From positions 1 to 64,000 of the forward strand of contig NZ_QZEX01000009.1 in NCBI RefSeq assembly GCF_003646465.1: a DNA stretch of 64,000 bases. The letters are read 5' to 3'. Shown in pieces: positions 25,862-35,503 of this stretch. Position 1 is the stretch's first letter. The number at the start of each line of letters is the position of its first letter. Source of the DNA: Chachezhania antarctica. Lineage in GTDB: Bacteria > Pseudomonadota > Alphaproteobacteria > Rhodobacterales > Rhodobacteraceae. A program made the position numbers and the translations under genes. The notes beneath the pieces were generated by a model that was given only the letters and a program-made list of their open reading frames with translations, was not told the origin of the DNA and did no database searches.

Positions 25862-27466
25862 ATGACCAAGGAACCGCAATTCTCGCGGCGCCGTTTCCTG
25901 AGCACGGCGACGCAAACCACCGCGCTTGTCGCACTTCCGCTGTATCTGCGCCCCGACCGGGTGCGGGCGGCAGACGGGCTGGCAGACGGCATGATCGGCG
26001 GACCTACCGGCTTTGCCGGGGCGGAACGCTATCAATACGGGCCTGATACGCCGGAAGGCCGGGCCATCGAAGGCATCCGGGCGCTGAAGGCCGCGGGCAA
26101 GGCGCCCGACAGCATCGTGCTGGGCCTGTCGGATGGATCGATCGGACAGCTGACGCAGCCGTTCCCTGAAGGCGCACCGTCGATCAAGGAGCTGTGGGAG
26201 CAGGAGACCGGCGTCACGCTGGATATCGTGGGCGTGCCCAACGGGCAGGAATTCACCAAGGTGATGCAGGACGTTTCGACCAAGTCGGGCGGCTTCGACA
26301 TCTACGCGGTGGAATGGAACCGCCTGGGCGATCTGGCCGAAACCGGCGGGATCGTGAACCTTGACGATTACGTCGCCACCTACAAGCCGGAATGGGACGA
26401 TCCCGAACGCGGCTACGTGAATGGCGAACAGGGCGTTTCGCTGCTGAACGGCTATCGCGGATCGATCTACGGTGTGTCGCTGGATGGCGATTTCCAGATC
26501 TGGAACCACCGCACCGACCTGTTCGAAAACCCCGAAGAACAGAAGGCCTTTGCCGACCAGCACGGGTACGAGCTGGGGATGCCGATCACATGGGCCCAGC
26601 ACGACGATATCGCGACCTTCTTCCATCGTCCCGACGAAGGGCTGCTGGGCTGTACCGATCTGCGCAACCAGGGCTGGGGCTATACCAACTGGTACCAGCG
26701 CTATGTCTCGATGGCCAATCCCGACATGTTCCTGTTCGACGATGACGGCACGCCGCTGATCAACTCGGACGCGGGGTTTCAGGCGACGAAGGAATATGTC
26801 GACAGCCTGTCCTACCATTCCAAGGACGCGATTTCGTGGGGCTGGCCCGAGCAGTACGGCAACTTTGCCAATGCGGGCGCGGCGATGACCTGCGCGTTCT
26901 CGAATCTGCCCAAGTTCCTCGACAACCCGCTGAACACGGGATCGAAGGTCACCGGCCGGGTCGGATCGCACCTGCCGCCGGGGCGGCAGTTCGGCGACGA
27001 TCTGGTGCGGCGCACGGTGTTGTGGCTGAACCTGTCGGGCAGTGTCTCGTCGCAGTCGGAACACCCGGAAGCGGCCTATCTTCTGCTGCAATGGCTGGGC
27101 TCCAGCCGGATCTATTCGTGGATGACGGCCAACCCGGGCGGCTATTTCGACCCGTTCCAGCTGGCCAATTTCGCCGATCCGCTGGTTCGTCAGACCTACC
27201 ACGCCTACCACATGGACGTGGTCCGCGAGAGCGTGAAGCGCACGGTGCCGACGATCAACTATCCCGGCGCCACCGCGTTTCACAACGCGCTGGACGAAAG
27301 CCTGATGGCGGCGCTGACCGGTTCGATGACCCCGGAAGAGGCGATGGCCAATACCGAACGGCAATGGAAACGGATCGCCCGGCGCGTGGGCGAAGACAAG
27401 CTGACCTCGGCCATCAAGGCCAACAAGGCAGCCTGGCCGACCATCACCGATTCCCCTCTCGGCTGA
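25862..27466 (+). CDS. ABC transporter substrate-binding protein with Tat signal
   Basis: 534 residues. The N-terminus has a twin-arginine signal, S-R-R-R-F-L-S (8-14), followed by a hydrophobic stretch, so the protein is exported folded, perhaps with a cofactor or for quality reasons. The body is a family 1 carbohydrate-type binding protein, unusually long (most are 400-450), similar in size to the GlpV type of glycerol-binding proteins. Ligand unknown. The start at 25862 has GGGAGG 8-9 bp upstream. A hairpin follows the gene, then the two permeases. Confidence 0.85.
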   Translation: MTKEPQFSRRRFLSTATQTTALVALPLYLRPDRVRAADGLADGMIGGPTGFAGAERYQYGPDTPEGRAIEGIRALKAAGKAPDSIVLGLSDGSIGQLTQPFPEGAPSIKELWEQETGVTLDIVGVPNGQEFTKVMQDVSTKSGGFDIYAVEWNRLGDLAETGGIVNLDDYVATYKPEWDDPERGYVNGEQGVSLLNGYRGSIYGVSLDGDFQIWNHRTDLFENPEEQKAFADQHGYELGMPITWAQHDDIATFFHRPDEGLLGCTDLRNQGWGYTNWYQRYVSMANPDMFLFDDDGTPLINSDAGFQATKEYVDSLSYHSKDAISWGWPEQYGNFANAGAAMTCAFSNLPKFLDNPLNTGSKVTGRVGSHLPPGRQFGDDLVRRTVLWLNLSGSVSSQSEHPEAAYLLLQWLGSSRIYSWMTANPGGYFDPFQLANFADPLVRQTYHAYHMDVVRESVKRTVPTINYPGATAFHNALDESLMAALTGSMTPEEAMANTERQWKRIARRVGEDKLTSAIKANKAAWPTITDSPLG

Positions 27467-27479
27467 TCCTCCCCGACCT

Positions 27480-27506
27480 GGCCGGGCGGCTTCGCGCTGC
27501 CCGGCC
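27480..27506 (+). terminator. Intercistronic hairpin after the binding protein gene
   Basis: GGCCGGGC (27480-27487) pairs with GCCCGGCC (27499-27506), followed by CCTTT. It lies in the 60-bp gap between binding-protein and permease genes and probably tunes their relative expression. Confidence 0.6.
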
Positions 27507-27526
27507 CCTTTGACGGACCCTTTCGC

Positions 27527-28387
27527 ATGCAACGTTCCCTTTCGTTCGAGATCTTCCGCTACACGGCCATCGCGCTGTTTCTGGCGCTGTCTCTGATCCC
27601 GACGCTCTGGATGGTGTCGATGGCGTTCAAGCCGATTGCCGAATGGCAGGCTTCGGGCGCAGATCTGACCTGGTGGCCCGAAAACCCGACGCTGGACAAT
27701 TTCCGGTTCATCTTCGGGCAAAGCGCGTCCGAGTTGATCGTGGCTCTTGAACGCACCGCCGGACGTCCGATCCTGGCGTCGCTGCTTTCGGCCACCTTCG
27801 GCACCCTCATCGCGATGTTCGCCGGCACCTCGGCCGCCTATGGCCTGTCGCGTTTCGGTGCGGGGGGGAACCTGCCTCTGGCGCTGGTGCAGCTGCGGCT
27901 GTTTCCGCCGATGGCCGTGATGATCCCGGTAATGATCATGTGGGCCTTTCTGGGAATGATCGACAGCTGGTGGGGTCTTGCCCTGATCTACGGCATTGTC
28001 ACGCTACCCTTCGCCTTCTGGCTGATGAAGACCTTCTTCGACGACATGCCGCGCGAGATCGAGGACGCGGCCCTTGTCGAAGGCTGTTCGCGCTGGCGCG
28101 TGTTCCTGCGGATCACGCTACCGATGATGCGCCCGGCACTCGCGTCCTCCGCTCTCTTCATCTTCATCCTGAACTGGTCGGACTACCTGATCGCACTTCT
28201 GCTCACGACCCGGGACTGGGTCACGATCCCTGTCTACATGGCGTCACTGTCGTCCTCGATGACGGGCCAACTGTACGGTGCCAAGGCCGCCCTTGGCCTG
28301 ATCGCGGCCGTCCCGCCGGTGATCATGGGCATCGCCATCCAGAAGCAGCTTGTCCGCGGCCTGACGTTCGGAGCGCTGAAGGAATGA
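27527..28387 (+). CDS. Carbohydrate ABC transporter permease (MalG-like)
   Basis: 286 residues with six membrane segments. The EAA loop [17 protein letters not shown] and the C-terminal [14 protein letters not shown] are typical of MalG-type permeases of family 1 sugar importers. Works with the next permease. No strong ribosome binding site precedes the ATG; it overlaps the next start by four bases. Confidence 0.9.
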   Translation: MQRSLSFEIFRYTAIALFLALSLIPTLWMVSMAFKPIAEWQASGADLTWWPENPTLDNFRFIFGQSASELIVALERTAGRPILASLLSATFGTLIAMFAGTSAAYGLSRFGAGGNLPLALVQLRLFPPMAVMIPVMIMWAFLGMIDSWWGLALIYGIVTLPFAFWLMKTFFDDMPREIEDAALVEGCSRWRVFLRITLPMMRPALASSALFIFILNWSDYLIALLLTTRDWVTIPVYMASLSSSMTGQLYGAKAALGLIAAVPPVIMGIAIQKQLVRGLTFGALKE

Positions 28388-29319
28388 CCGATTTGACCTC
28401 CTCCCTCCCGACCGAGACCGCCCCCGAGGATCAGGGCAAGTCCGAATCCGCCCGCCTTGGTTTCTGGCTAACGCTGCCGACGCAGCTTCTGGTCCTGTTC
28501 ATCGCGCTGTTCCCGATCCTGATGCAGCTTTACATCTCGCTGACGGACTGGTCGCCGCTGGACGGAATCCCGTGGTACCGCGCCTACGAGCTGTGGATCG
28601 GGCTGTTGAACTATATCGACCTGTGGAACGACCCACGGTTCTGGGGCGCCATGTGGCGGACCTGTATCGTGATGGCGATCTGCGTGCCCGCGCAGTTCCT
28701 GCTTGGGCTCGGCCTTGCGATCCTGTTCGTGGATGAATTCCCGGGGAAACGGGTGCTCTATTCCACCGCGCTGCTGCCGATGATGGTGGTGCCCGCGGTC
28801 GCCGGATACATGTTCTTCATGCTCTTCCAGTCGGGCGGGCCGGTGAACAACATCCTGTCGTTCTTCGCAGGTTCCCCCGTCACCATTGCGTGGCTGTCCG
28901 ATCCGAACCTTGCGCTGTTTGCGGTGATCCTGTCGGACATCTGGCAGTGGACGCCCCTGATGTTCCTGATCCTTCTGGCCGGCATGGTGTCGGTCCCGCA
29001 GGACCAGCAGATGGCGGCCGTGCTTCTGGGGGCAAGCTGGTGGCGGCGGTTCCGCACCATCGTGCTGCCGCGGATGAAGACGATCATCATCATCGCCATC
29101 GCCATCCGCGTGATCGAGAACTTTAAGGTCTTCGACAACTTCTACATCATGACCGGCGGCGGGCCGGGCGTGGCGACCGAGACCATCTCCATCCACATCT
29201 ACAAGGTCACCCAGCAGGACCTGATCTGGGGCTACGTCGCCGCGATGGCGCTGGCGATCCTGATCGTGCTGTCCGTCGTGTCTGGCCTGGCCATCTCCCG
29301 CATGAGGAAAGCATCATGA
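28384..29319 (+). CDS. Carbohydrate ABC transporter permease (MalF-like)
   Basis: 311 residues with six membrane segments after a 25-residue cytoplasmic tail. The EAA loop reads [21 protein letters not shown] and the family phrase [12 protein letters not shown] follows, both typical of MalF/UgpA-type permeases. The ATG lies inside the end of the previous gene and the stop overlaps the next ATG, so the genes are translationally coupled. Confidence 0.9.
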   Translation: MTDLTSSLPTETAPEDQGKSESARLGFWLTLPTQLLVLFIALFPILMQLYISLTDWSPLDGIPWYRAYELWIGLLNYIDLWNDPRFWGAMWRTCIVMAICVPAQFLLGLGLAILFVDEFPGKRVLYSTALLPMMVVPAVAGYMFFMLFQSGGPVNNILSFFAGSPVTIAWLSDPNLALFAVILSDIWQWTPLMFLILLAGMVSVPQDQQMAAVLLGASWWRRFRTIVLPRMKTIIIIAIAIRVIENFKVFDNFYIMTGGGPGVATETISIHIYKVTQQDLIWGYVAAMALAILIVLSVVSGLAISRMRKAS

Positions 29320-30377
29320 CCGAGATCGTGCTGGACAATCTGGGAAAGAGCTTCGGCGATTTCACCGCGCTGAAGGACATGAACCTGACCATCGCGCAGG
29401 GCGAATTCGTGGCGCTGCTGGGCCCGTCGGGCTGCGGCAAGTCGACGACGATGAACATGATCGCCGGGATGCTGGAGCCGTCGGAAGGCCAGATCCGCTT
29501 TGACGGCAAGCCCATGAACGGCATGCCGATGGCGCGGCGGGGCGTGGGCTTCGTGTTCCAGAATTATGCCATCTTCACCCACATGACCGTGCGCGAAAAC
29601 CTGGCCTACGGATTGAAGGCGCAGGGCGTGTCACGCGCCGAAACCCAGCGCCGGGTGGGAGAGATCGCGCAGCTTCTCCAACTGACCGACCTTCTGGACC
29701 GGCGTGCGGCGGGGCTTTCCGTCAACATACTGCAACGGCTGGCCATCGGCCGGTCGGCGGTGGTCGAACCGTCGATCTTCCTGCTTGATGAGCCCCTGTC
29801 GAACGTCGATGCCGCCTTCCGCGCAGTAATGCGTCAGGAGCTGAAATCGCTTCAGCGGCAGTTCAAACAGACCATGGTCTACGTCACCCACGACCAGCTG
29901 GAAGCCATGACGATGGCCGACCGCATCGCGGTGATGGACCACGGCAAGCTGTTGCAGGTCGGCACCCCGATCGAGGTCTACAACCACCCCGCCGATACCT
30001 TCGTCGCCCGCTTCATCGGCGCGCCGGGTATGAACCTTCTGGACGGTCGGATCACCGGCGGCGACAGCGGCCCTGTCGTCGATCTGGGCGCCGCGGGCCA
30101 TTCCGGCCCCGTGACGGCGCCCGGCACCGGCCCGGTGATCTTCGGTTTCCGGCCGGAAGAAGTGCACCCGGACCCGAACGGCCCGATCCAGATGGCGATC
30201 ACCATGGTCGAACGCATCGGTGCGCGGATCATCCTCCACCTTGCGGAAGGCCCGCATGTCGCCAAAGCCGTGCTGGATGCCGAAACGCAGGTTCCGGACC
30301 AGGGAGGGATGATCCGCTTCTCGGTCCCCGCCGCATCGGTCCGGCTGTTCGATGCCCAAACGGAAAGGGCGCTCTGA
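29316..30377 (+). CDS. Sugar ABC transporter ATPase 1, degenerate signature motif
   Basis: 353 residues, MalK/UgpC-like with C-terminal OB-type domain. Walker A GPSGCGKST (36-44), Q-loop Gln82, Walker B FLLDE with catalytic Glu159, switch His192. The signature motif, normally LSGGQ, reads LSVNI (134-138), so the opposite partner's nucleotide would not be properly contacted. The second ATPase gene starts exactly where this one stops and has the complementary defects. This resembles the GlpS/GlpT pair of glycerol importers. Confidence 0.88.
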   Translation: MTEIVLDNLGKSFGDFTALKDMNLTIAQGEFVALLGPSGCGKSTTMNMIAGMLEPSEGQIRFDGKPMNGMPMARRGVGFVFQNYAIFTHMTVRENLAYGLKAQGVSRAETQRRVGEIAQLLQLTDLLDRRAAGLSVNILQRLAIGRSAVVEPSIFLLDEPLSNVDAAFRAVMRQELKSLQRQFKQTMVYVTHDQLEAMTMADRIAVMDHGKLLQVGTPIEVYNHPADTFVARFIGAPGMNLLDGRITGGDSGPVVDLGAAGHSGPVTAPGTGPVIFGFRPEEVHPDPNGPIQMAITMVERIGARIILHLAEGPHVAKAVLDAETQVPDQGGMIRFSVPAASVRLFDAQTERAL

Positions 30378-31414
30378 TGGCCTCGATTTCCTTTCGCAAC
30401 GTGACGAAGCGCTTCGGCGACACGCTGGCCGTCGATGACGTGAGTTTCGATATCCGCGACAACGCTTTCTTCTGCCTTTTCGGCCCGCCGCTTTCGGGCA
30501 AGTCGACGATCCTGAAGCTGATCCTTGGCCTTGAACAGCCCGACGCGGGCGAAATCCTGATCGACGGTCGCCCGGTAACCCACATAGGCCCCGCCAAACG
30601 CAACGTGGCGATGGTCTTCCAGAACCTGGCGCTGTTCCCGCACATGTCGGCGCTCGACAATGTGCGTTTCCCGCTGGTCGAACGCCGGATGCCCAAGGCA
30701 GAGATCGCGGCGAAGGTCTCGGCCGTGTCGGAAAAGCTTCATATCGGCCATATCCTGCACAAGCCGCCGGCCCAGCTTTCCGGCGGTGAACGGCAGCGCG
30801 TGGCCATCGCCCGCGCGCTGGTGCGCGATCCGGCGGCGTACCTGATGGACGATCCGATCTCGGCTTTGGACGCGCGGCTGCGTGAACAGACGCGGGTGGA
30901 ACTCCGCCGTATCCAGCAGGAGCTGGGCAAGACGCTCGTCTACGTGACCCATGACCAGGAGGAGGCAATGTCGGTTGCCGATGGCATGGCCGTGCTGCGC
31001 GACGGGCGGATCTGCCAGACCGGCACGCCGGAGGAGCTCTATCGCAGCCCGAATTCGACCTATGTCGGCGGAATGCTGGGCGCGCCCGCGATGAACGTGG
31101 TGCCGATCACGATGGCATCCCGGCTGAGCGTCGACGCGGCTCCCCGTGGGGCCGACCAGCTTGGCGTGCGGCCCGAAAACCTGCGCGTGGGCGTGGGTGA
31201 GGCCGGAACGATCGCTGACGTTGAGCCGATGGGAGCTTTCACAACGCTGACCGTTCAGGCGGGGGACACGACCCTGCGCGCAACGCTGCGCGGGCAACCG
31301 AAATACACGGTCGGGCAGCCTGTGGGCTTGTCGGTCGATCCCGGTCGGGCGCATTTTTTCGACGAGGGCGGCGCGGCGCTGGAAAGCGCCCGCCGAGAGG
31401 AGGAGAGAACATGA
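30377..31414 (+). CDS. Sugar ABC transporter ATPase 2, degenerate Walker B
   Basis: 345 residues, MalK/UgpC-like. Walker A GPPLSGKST (36-44, unusual PPL), Q-loop Gln82, canonical signature LSGGE (134-138), switch His192. The catalytic glutamate after Walker B is replaced by Asp159 (YLMDDP). With the partner's bad signature, the heterodimer would have one good and one degenerate ATP site. The start overlaps the previous stop by one base (TGATG) and the stop overlaps the next start (ATGA). Confidence 0.88.
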   Translation: MASISFRNVTKRFGDTLAVDDVSFDIRDNAFFCLFGPPLSGKSTILKLILGLEQPDAGEILIDGRPVTHIGPAKRNVAMVFQNLALFPHMSALDNVRFPLVERRMPKAEIAAKVSAVSEKLHIGHILHKPPAQLSGGERQRVAIARALVRDPAAYLMDDPISALDARLREQTRVELRRIQQELGKTLVYVTHDQEEAMSVADGMAVLRDGRICQTGTPEELYRSPNSTYVGGMLGAPAMNVVPITMASRLSVDAAPRGADQLGVRPENLRVGVGEAGTIADVEPMGAFTTLTVQAGDTTLRATLRGQPKYTVGQPVGLSVDPGRAHFFDEGGAALESARREEERT

Positions 31415-32496
31415 AGGACTTCATCGCGAAGCCTGACCCGGACGTCCGGGTCAGGGACTACCGTATTGGCTGCATCGGCGCCGGCATGATCATGGCCGAA
31501 TGCCACCTAGCCGCCTATGCCGAGGCAGGCTTTCCCGTGGTGGCCATCGCCTCGCGCACCAGGGTCAACGCGGCTGCGGTGGCTGAACGCTGGTCGATCG
31601 CCAAGGTCCACGACACGCCCGATGCGCTGATCGCGGACCCCGAGGTCGAGATCGTGGACATCGCCTATCCGCCCGACCAGCAACCCGACATCATCCGCCA
31701 GGCGCTCGCCGCGCCGCATATCAAGGCCGTGCTGGCGCAGAAGCCGCTGGCCCTGTCGCTGGAAGACGCCCGCGCGCTGCGGGACGAGGCGAAGGCCGCC
31801 GGCAAGGCGCTGAGTGTCAACCAGAACATGCGCTACGACCAGTCGATGCAGGTGCTGAAGCAGCTGCTGGACGCGGGCGTTCTGGGCGATCCGGTCTTTG
31901 CCCAGATCGACATGCACGCGATCCCGCACTGGCAGGGGTTCCTTGAAGGCTATGACCGGCTGACGCTGTCGAACATGTCGGTCCATCACCTCGATGCGCT
32001 GCGGTTCCTGTTTGGCGACCCGGAGGAGGTCACCAGCCTGACCCGCACCGACCCGCGCACGGAATTCAAGCACGAGGACGGCATCGTGGTCACCACGCTG
32101 CGCTTCCCGTCCGGCCTGATGGCGCTGAGCCTTGAGGACGTGTGGTCCGGCCCGCGGGAAGACGGCTACGAGGACGATCAGCACATCACATGGCGTGTCG
32201 AAGGCACCCGTGGCGTGGCCCGCGGCACCATCGGCTGGCCGACAGGCGCGGCATCGACGCTGGAATATGCCTCGGCCGACACGACGGGCGGCAAATGGGT
32301 CAGCCCGGAATGGGACACGATGTGGTTCCCGCATGCCTTCATCGGCGTGATGGAGCAGCTCCAGCACGCGCTTCACACCGGTACGGAACCGGTTCTGAAC
32401 GTGGCCGACAACGTGCGCACGATGGCGCTGGTTGAGGCCGCGTACCGATCCATCGACGAGGGCCGCACGGTGCGACTCGATCTTACTGACGATTAA
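31411..32496 (+). CDS. Gfo/Idh/MocA-family oxidoreductase
   Basis: 361 residues. NAD(P)-binding motif GCIGAGMI (20-27) after a 17-residue leader; the EKP motif of the family appears as AQKP with Lys111 kept but Glu changed to Gln. The C-terminal half is the substrate-binding domain (about 145-350), with NQNMRYDQ in the usual place of the active-site loop. Members oxidise or reduce sugars and polyols. It probably oxidises the imported sugar or polyol. Coupled to the ATPase gene by a 4-bp overlap. Confidence 0.85.
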   Translation: MKDFIAKPDPDVRVRDYRIGCIGAGMIMAECHLAAYAEAGFPVVAIASRTRVNAAAVAERWSIAKVHDTPDALIADPEVEIVDIAYPPDQQPDIIRQALAAPHIKAVLAQKPLALSLEDARALRDEAKAAGKALSVNQNMRYDQSMQVLKQLLDAGVLGDPVFAQIDMHAIPHWQGFLEGYDRLTLSNMSVHHLDALRFLFGDPEEVTSLTRTDPRTEFKHEDGIVVTTLRFPSGLMALSLEDVWSGPREDGYEDDQHITWRVEGTRGVARGTIGWPTGAASTLEYASADTTGGKWVSPEWDTMWFPHAFIGVMEQLQHALHTGTEPVLNVADNVRTMALVEAAYRSIDEGRTVRLDLTDD

Positions 32497-32512
32497 AGGG
32501 AGGAACCTTATC

Positions 32513-33427
32513 ATGATGCAGACAGGAATTTTCTCGGGGTACTTCCCCTACGAGTTGAAGAAAACGGCCGAGGTGATCCGCGGCCATGGCTTCAACACGG
32601 TGCAGCTGGACCTGCACTTCAAGGACCTCGATGTCACCGACGGCCAGATCACGCCGGAAAAATGCAAGACGATCCGCGAAACCTTCCGCGATCACGACCT
32701 GCCGGTCAGCTGCATTTCGGGCTACACGAACATCATCCACCCCGATGCCGAGACACGCAAATCACGGCTGGCGCGCCTGAAGGAACTCATCGCCCATGCG
32801 CAGTACCTTGGATCGCCTTACGTGATCTCGGAAACGGGGACCTTCGATACCGAAAGCGACTGGGTGCATCACCCGAAGAACAAGACCGAAGAAGGCTGGG
32901 AAGATTGCCGCGCCGTGATCGCCGATCTGGCGCAGTTCGCCTATGACAACGGCGCCGTGTTCCTGCTGGAAACCTACGTCAACAACGTGGTGGGCTCGGT
33001 CGAGGAAACCCTGCGCATGTTCGCCGAGGTGGATCATCCGGGACTGGGCCTGCTGATGGATCCCACGAACTATTTCGAAGCCCACAACATCGACGACATG
33101 GACAAGATCCTGAACCAGGTCTTCGATGCGCTGTCCGACAAGATCTATATCGGCCACGCCAAGGACGTGAAGCGGTCGGGAGACGACAAGTCGGAGAAGC
33201 ATTCCGATATCGGCGATGACAGCGCCGCCGAAAGCCACACCTTCCGCGGCGTGGGCGAGATCGAACTCCCCGCCCCGGGGTTGGGAGAGTTGAACTACGA
33301 TCTCTACTTCAAGCGGCTGGCCCAGAAGCACCCGAATATCCCGATGATCATCGAGCATCTGGACGAAAGCGACGTGCCGCGCGCCAAGGCCTTCATCGAC
33401 GGAAAGCTGCGCGCACACGGGCTCTGA
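32513..33427 (+). CDS. Sugar phosphate isomerase/epimerase-like TIM barrel protein
   Basis: 304 residues, AP-endonuclease-2/xylose-isomerase-like fold. Expected metal ligands are present: Glu153 (LLETYVNN), Asp183 (GLLMDPTNYF), His215 (GHAKDVK) and Glu281 (IIEHLDESD). Members isomerise or epimerise keto sugars, or dehydrate inositol derivatives (IolE type). The ATG at 32513 has AAAGGGAGGAAC upstream; the next codon is also ATG, so the true first residue may be either. Confidence 0.85.
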   Translation: MMQTGIFSGYFPYELKKTAEVIRGHGFNTVQLDLHFKDLDVTDGQITPEKCKTIRETFRDHDLPVSCISGYTNIIHPDAETRKSRLARLKELIAHAQYLGSPYVISETGTFDTESDWVHHPKNKTEEGWEDCRAVIADLAQFAYDNGAVFLLETYVNNVVGSVEETLRMFAEVDHPGLGLLMDPTNYFEAHNIDDMDKILNQVFDALSDKIYIGHAKDVKRSGDDKSEKHSDIGDDSAAESHTFRGVGEIELPAPGLGELNYDLYFKRLAQKHPNIPMIIEHLDESDVPRAKAFIDGKLRAHGL

Positions 33428-33439
33428 CGCCTCGGGGCC

Positions 33440-33463
33440 GGGCCGCGTTCCCCCGCGCGGCCC
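33440..33463 (+). terminator. Intercistronic hairpin within the catabolic operon
   Basis: GGGCCGCG (33440-33447) pairs with CGCGGCCC (33456-33463). It sits in the 101-bp gap between the isomerase-like gene and the DUF4432 gene, the widest gap in the operon downstream of the ABC genes. No T-run follows. Confidence 0.5.
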
Positions 33464-33528
33464 AGCCACACCAAAGCGACGATAATGAAAGGTGCCGCAG
33501 CACAGGCGTGCCGGCAAACGGAGAAGCC

Positions 33529-34707
33529 ATGGTCAAGCTATACGGAAAAGAGCTGTCCCGGCACGAGGCCGCCGCGCTGAGCGGATCGCTGGGCCATGCC
33601 GCGGGCGTGCGGCTGATGGAGCTGTCGGACGGGCTGGAACGCGGCATCCGGATGCTGGAATTCCGCACCGGATCGGGCCTGCGCTTCACGGTGCTGGTGG
33701 ACCGCGCGATGGACATCGCCGATTGCGAACATGCCGGCCGCGCCATCGGCTGGCATTCCCCCGCGGGCTTCCGCCATCCGGGCCTGCACGAATATGAAGG
33801 CGAAGGCGGGCTGGGCTGGCTGCGATCGTTTTCCGGCCTGATGGTTACCTGCGGGCTGGACCATACGCTGTTCATGTACGACGCGCCGACCGAAAGCTAT
33901 GTCTACGGCCCGCGCGCGGTGGCCAGGCAGTCGCTGCACGGGCGGGTCGGCACGATCCCTGCGCGGCTGTCGGGCTATGGCACGCGGTGGGAGGGCGACC
34001 GCGCGTTCCTGTGGGCCGAAGGTGTCGTGACACAGGCCGCGGTCTTCGGCGAACACCTGGAACTGACCCGCCGGATCGAGGTCGAGGTCGGCTCGGACGA
34101 GATCCGGATGACCGACGAGGTCACCAATCGCGGCTTCTACAAGACGCCGCACATGTATTGCTACCATATCAACGTGGGCCATCCCGTGCTGGAAGACGGC
34201 GCGCGCTACATCGCCCCGATCCGCGACGTGGTCTGGGCCGCGCACGCCGACAGCTATGATGGGCAGGGCGTCGGCTATCGGGCGCTCCCCGGCCCGCAGA
34301 CGGATTTTCACGAACAGGTCTGGCAGCACGAGATGGGTACGGATGCCGAAGGCGAAGTCCCCGTTGCGCTGGTCAATGATCGGTTGGGGCTGGGGCTGAT
34401 GGCCACCACGCGGAAGGATCAGTTTCCCTGCCTTTACGAATGGCAGAACCTGCAGGCCGGCCAGTACGCGCTGGGGATCGAACCATCGACGCATCACGTG
34501 CTGGGCAATGGAGCCGCGCGGGATCGGGGCGAGATGATCTGGCTGACCCACGGCCAGTCCCGCCGCTACGACACGCGTTTCACGATCCTGCCAGATGCCG
34601 ATGCCATCGCCGATGCCGAAACCCGGATCGCCGCCATCGCCCGCCAGCCGGAGGAGGATTACCCCGCGCCCTCCGGCCAGTTCGTTCCCATCGGAGGCCG
34701 CTCATGA
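33529..34707 (+). CDS. DUF4432 / aldose-1-epimerase-like protein
   Basis: 392 residues, galactose-mutarotase-like fold, DUF4432 family. Typical parts are RFTVLVDRAMDIADCEHAGRAIGWHSPAGF (quoted in two parts), MVTCGLDHT and YCYHINVGHPVLEDGA. The histidines and glutamates of mutarotases are likely in HINVGHP and IEPSTHHV. It may convert anomers of the sugar before oxidation; this is inference from the fold. CGGAGAAG lies just before the ATG at 33529, so an upstream frame start at 33508 is rejected. Overlaps the next gene by four bases. Confidence 0.8.
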   Translation: MVKLYGKELSRHEAAALSGSLGHAAGVRLMELSDGLERGIRMLEFRTGSGLRFTVLVDRAMDIADCEHAGRAIGWHSPAGFRHPGLHEYEGEGGLGWLRSFSGLMVTCGLDHTLFMYDAPTESYVYGPRAVARQSLHGRVGTIPARLSGYGTRWEGDRAFLWAEGVVTQAAVFGEHLELTRRIEVEVGSDEIRMTDEVTNRGFYKTPHMYCYHINVGHPVLEDGARYIAPIRDVVWAAHADSYDGQGVGYRALPGPQTDFHEQVWQHEMGTDAEGEVPVALVNDRLGLGLMATTRKDQFPCLYEWQNLQAGQYALGIEPSTHHVLGNGAARDRGEMIWLTHGQSRRYDTRFTILPDADAIADAETRIAAIARQPEEDYPAPSGQFVPIGGRS

Positions 34708-35489
34708 ACCGACATCTGCCCGATATCGGCACCAAGGCGGCCACGCTGGCCGGGCGCCGCGTACTTTACACCGGTGCCGCCGGGGGGCTGGGCCATCGCA
34801 CGACGCTCGACATGCTGGAAGCGGGGGCCGAGGTCTTTGCGCTGGACCGGGACCACACCAAGAACCTCTCGCTGCTGGAAGACACGCCCGAGGATCTGGC
34901 TTCCCTGCTTCACCTGCTGGAGATGGACCTGGCGGATACCAAGGCGCTCGAGGCGAAGCTTGCCGAGATCACGGCCGACAAACCTCTGGATGTCGTCATC
35001 AACAACGCCGCCATCTACCCGTCGAAACCGTTCGAGGAGTTCTCGCTGGACGAACACCGGGCGGTTCATGCCGTGAATGTCGAAGCGGCGCTGATCTGCA
35101 CCAAGGCAGCCCTGCCCGGGATGCGGGCGCAGGGCTGGGGGCGGGTGATCAACATCACCTCGATCACGCTGACCGGCGGATGGGAAAATCTTGCCCCCTA
35201 CGTCCAGTCCAAGGGCGCGCTGATGGGCCTGACGCGGGCCTGGGCGCGGGAATTCGGCAAATGGGGGATCACGGTGAACGCCATCGCGCCCGGTGCCTTC
35301 CCGACGGATGCCGAAAAGATCCACCCCGATCCCGAAGGCTATACCCGCTTCGTGCTGGACCACCAGGCGCTGAAGCGCCGGGGCGATCCGCAGGACATCG
35401 CCGCCGCCATCCTGTTCCTTGCTTCGGACGGGGCGGGGTTCATCACCGGACAATCGCTGGCCGTCGATGGCGGCTGGAACATGAACTGA
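34704..35489 (+). CDS. SDR-family dehydrogenase
   Basis: 261 residues, classical short-chain dehydrogenase. Cofactor motif TGAAGGLG (23-30), NNAA (100-103), catalytic Ser153, Tyr166 and Lys170 (Y-V-Q-S-K), C-terminal AVDGGWNMN. Asp48 after the second strand (ALDRD) favours NAD+ over NADP+. Probably oxidises the sugar or a sugar-acid hydroxyl. The ATG overlaps the previous stop. Confidence 0.88.
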   Translation: MNRHLPDIGTKAATLAGRRVLYTGAAGGLGHRTTLDMLEAGAEVFALDRDHTKNLSLLEDTPEDLASLLHLLEMDLADTKALEAKLAEITADKPLDVVINNAAIYPSKPFEEFSLDEHRAVHAVNVEAALICTKAALPGMRAQGWGRVINITSITLTGGWENLAPYVQSKGALMGLTRAWAREFGKWGITVNAIAPGAFPTDAEKIHPDPEGYTRFVLDHQALKRRGDPQDIAAAILFLASDGAGFITGQSLAVDGGWNMN

Positions 35490-35503
35490 AGGACCTGATC
35501 TCC

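Noticed and set aside
25793-27721. Open frame of over 600 codons antisense to the Tat-exported binding protein
   Set aside because: Same mirror effect; the plus-strand frame has a clear Tat signal and family motifs.
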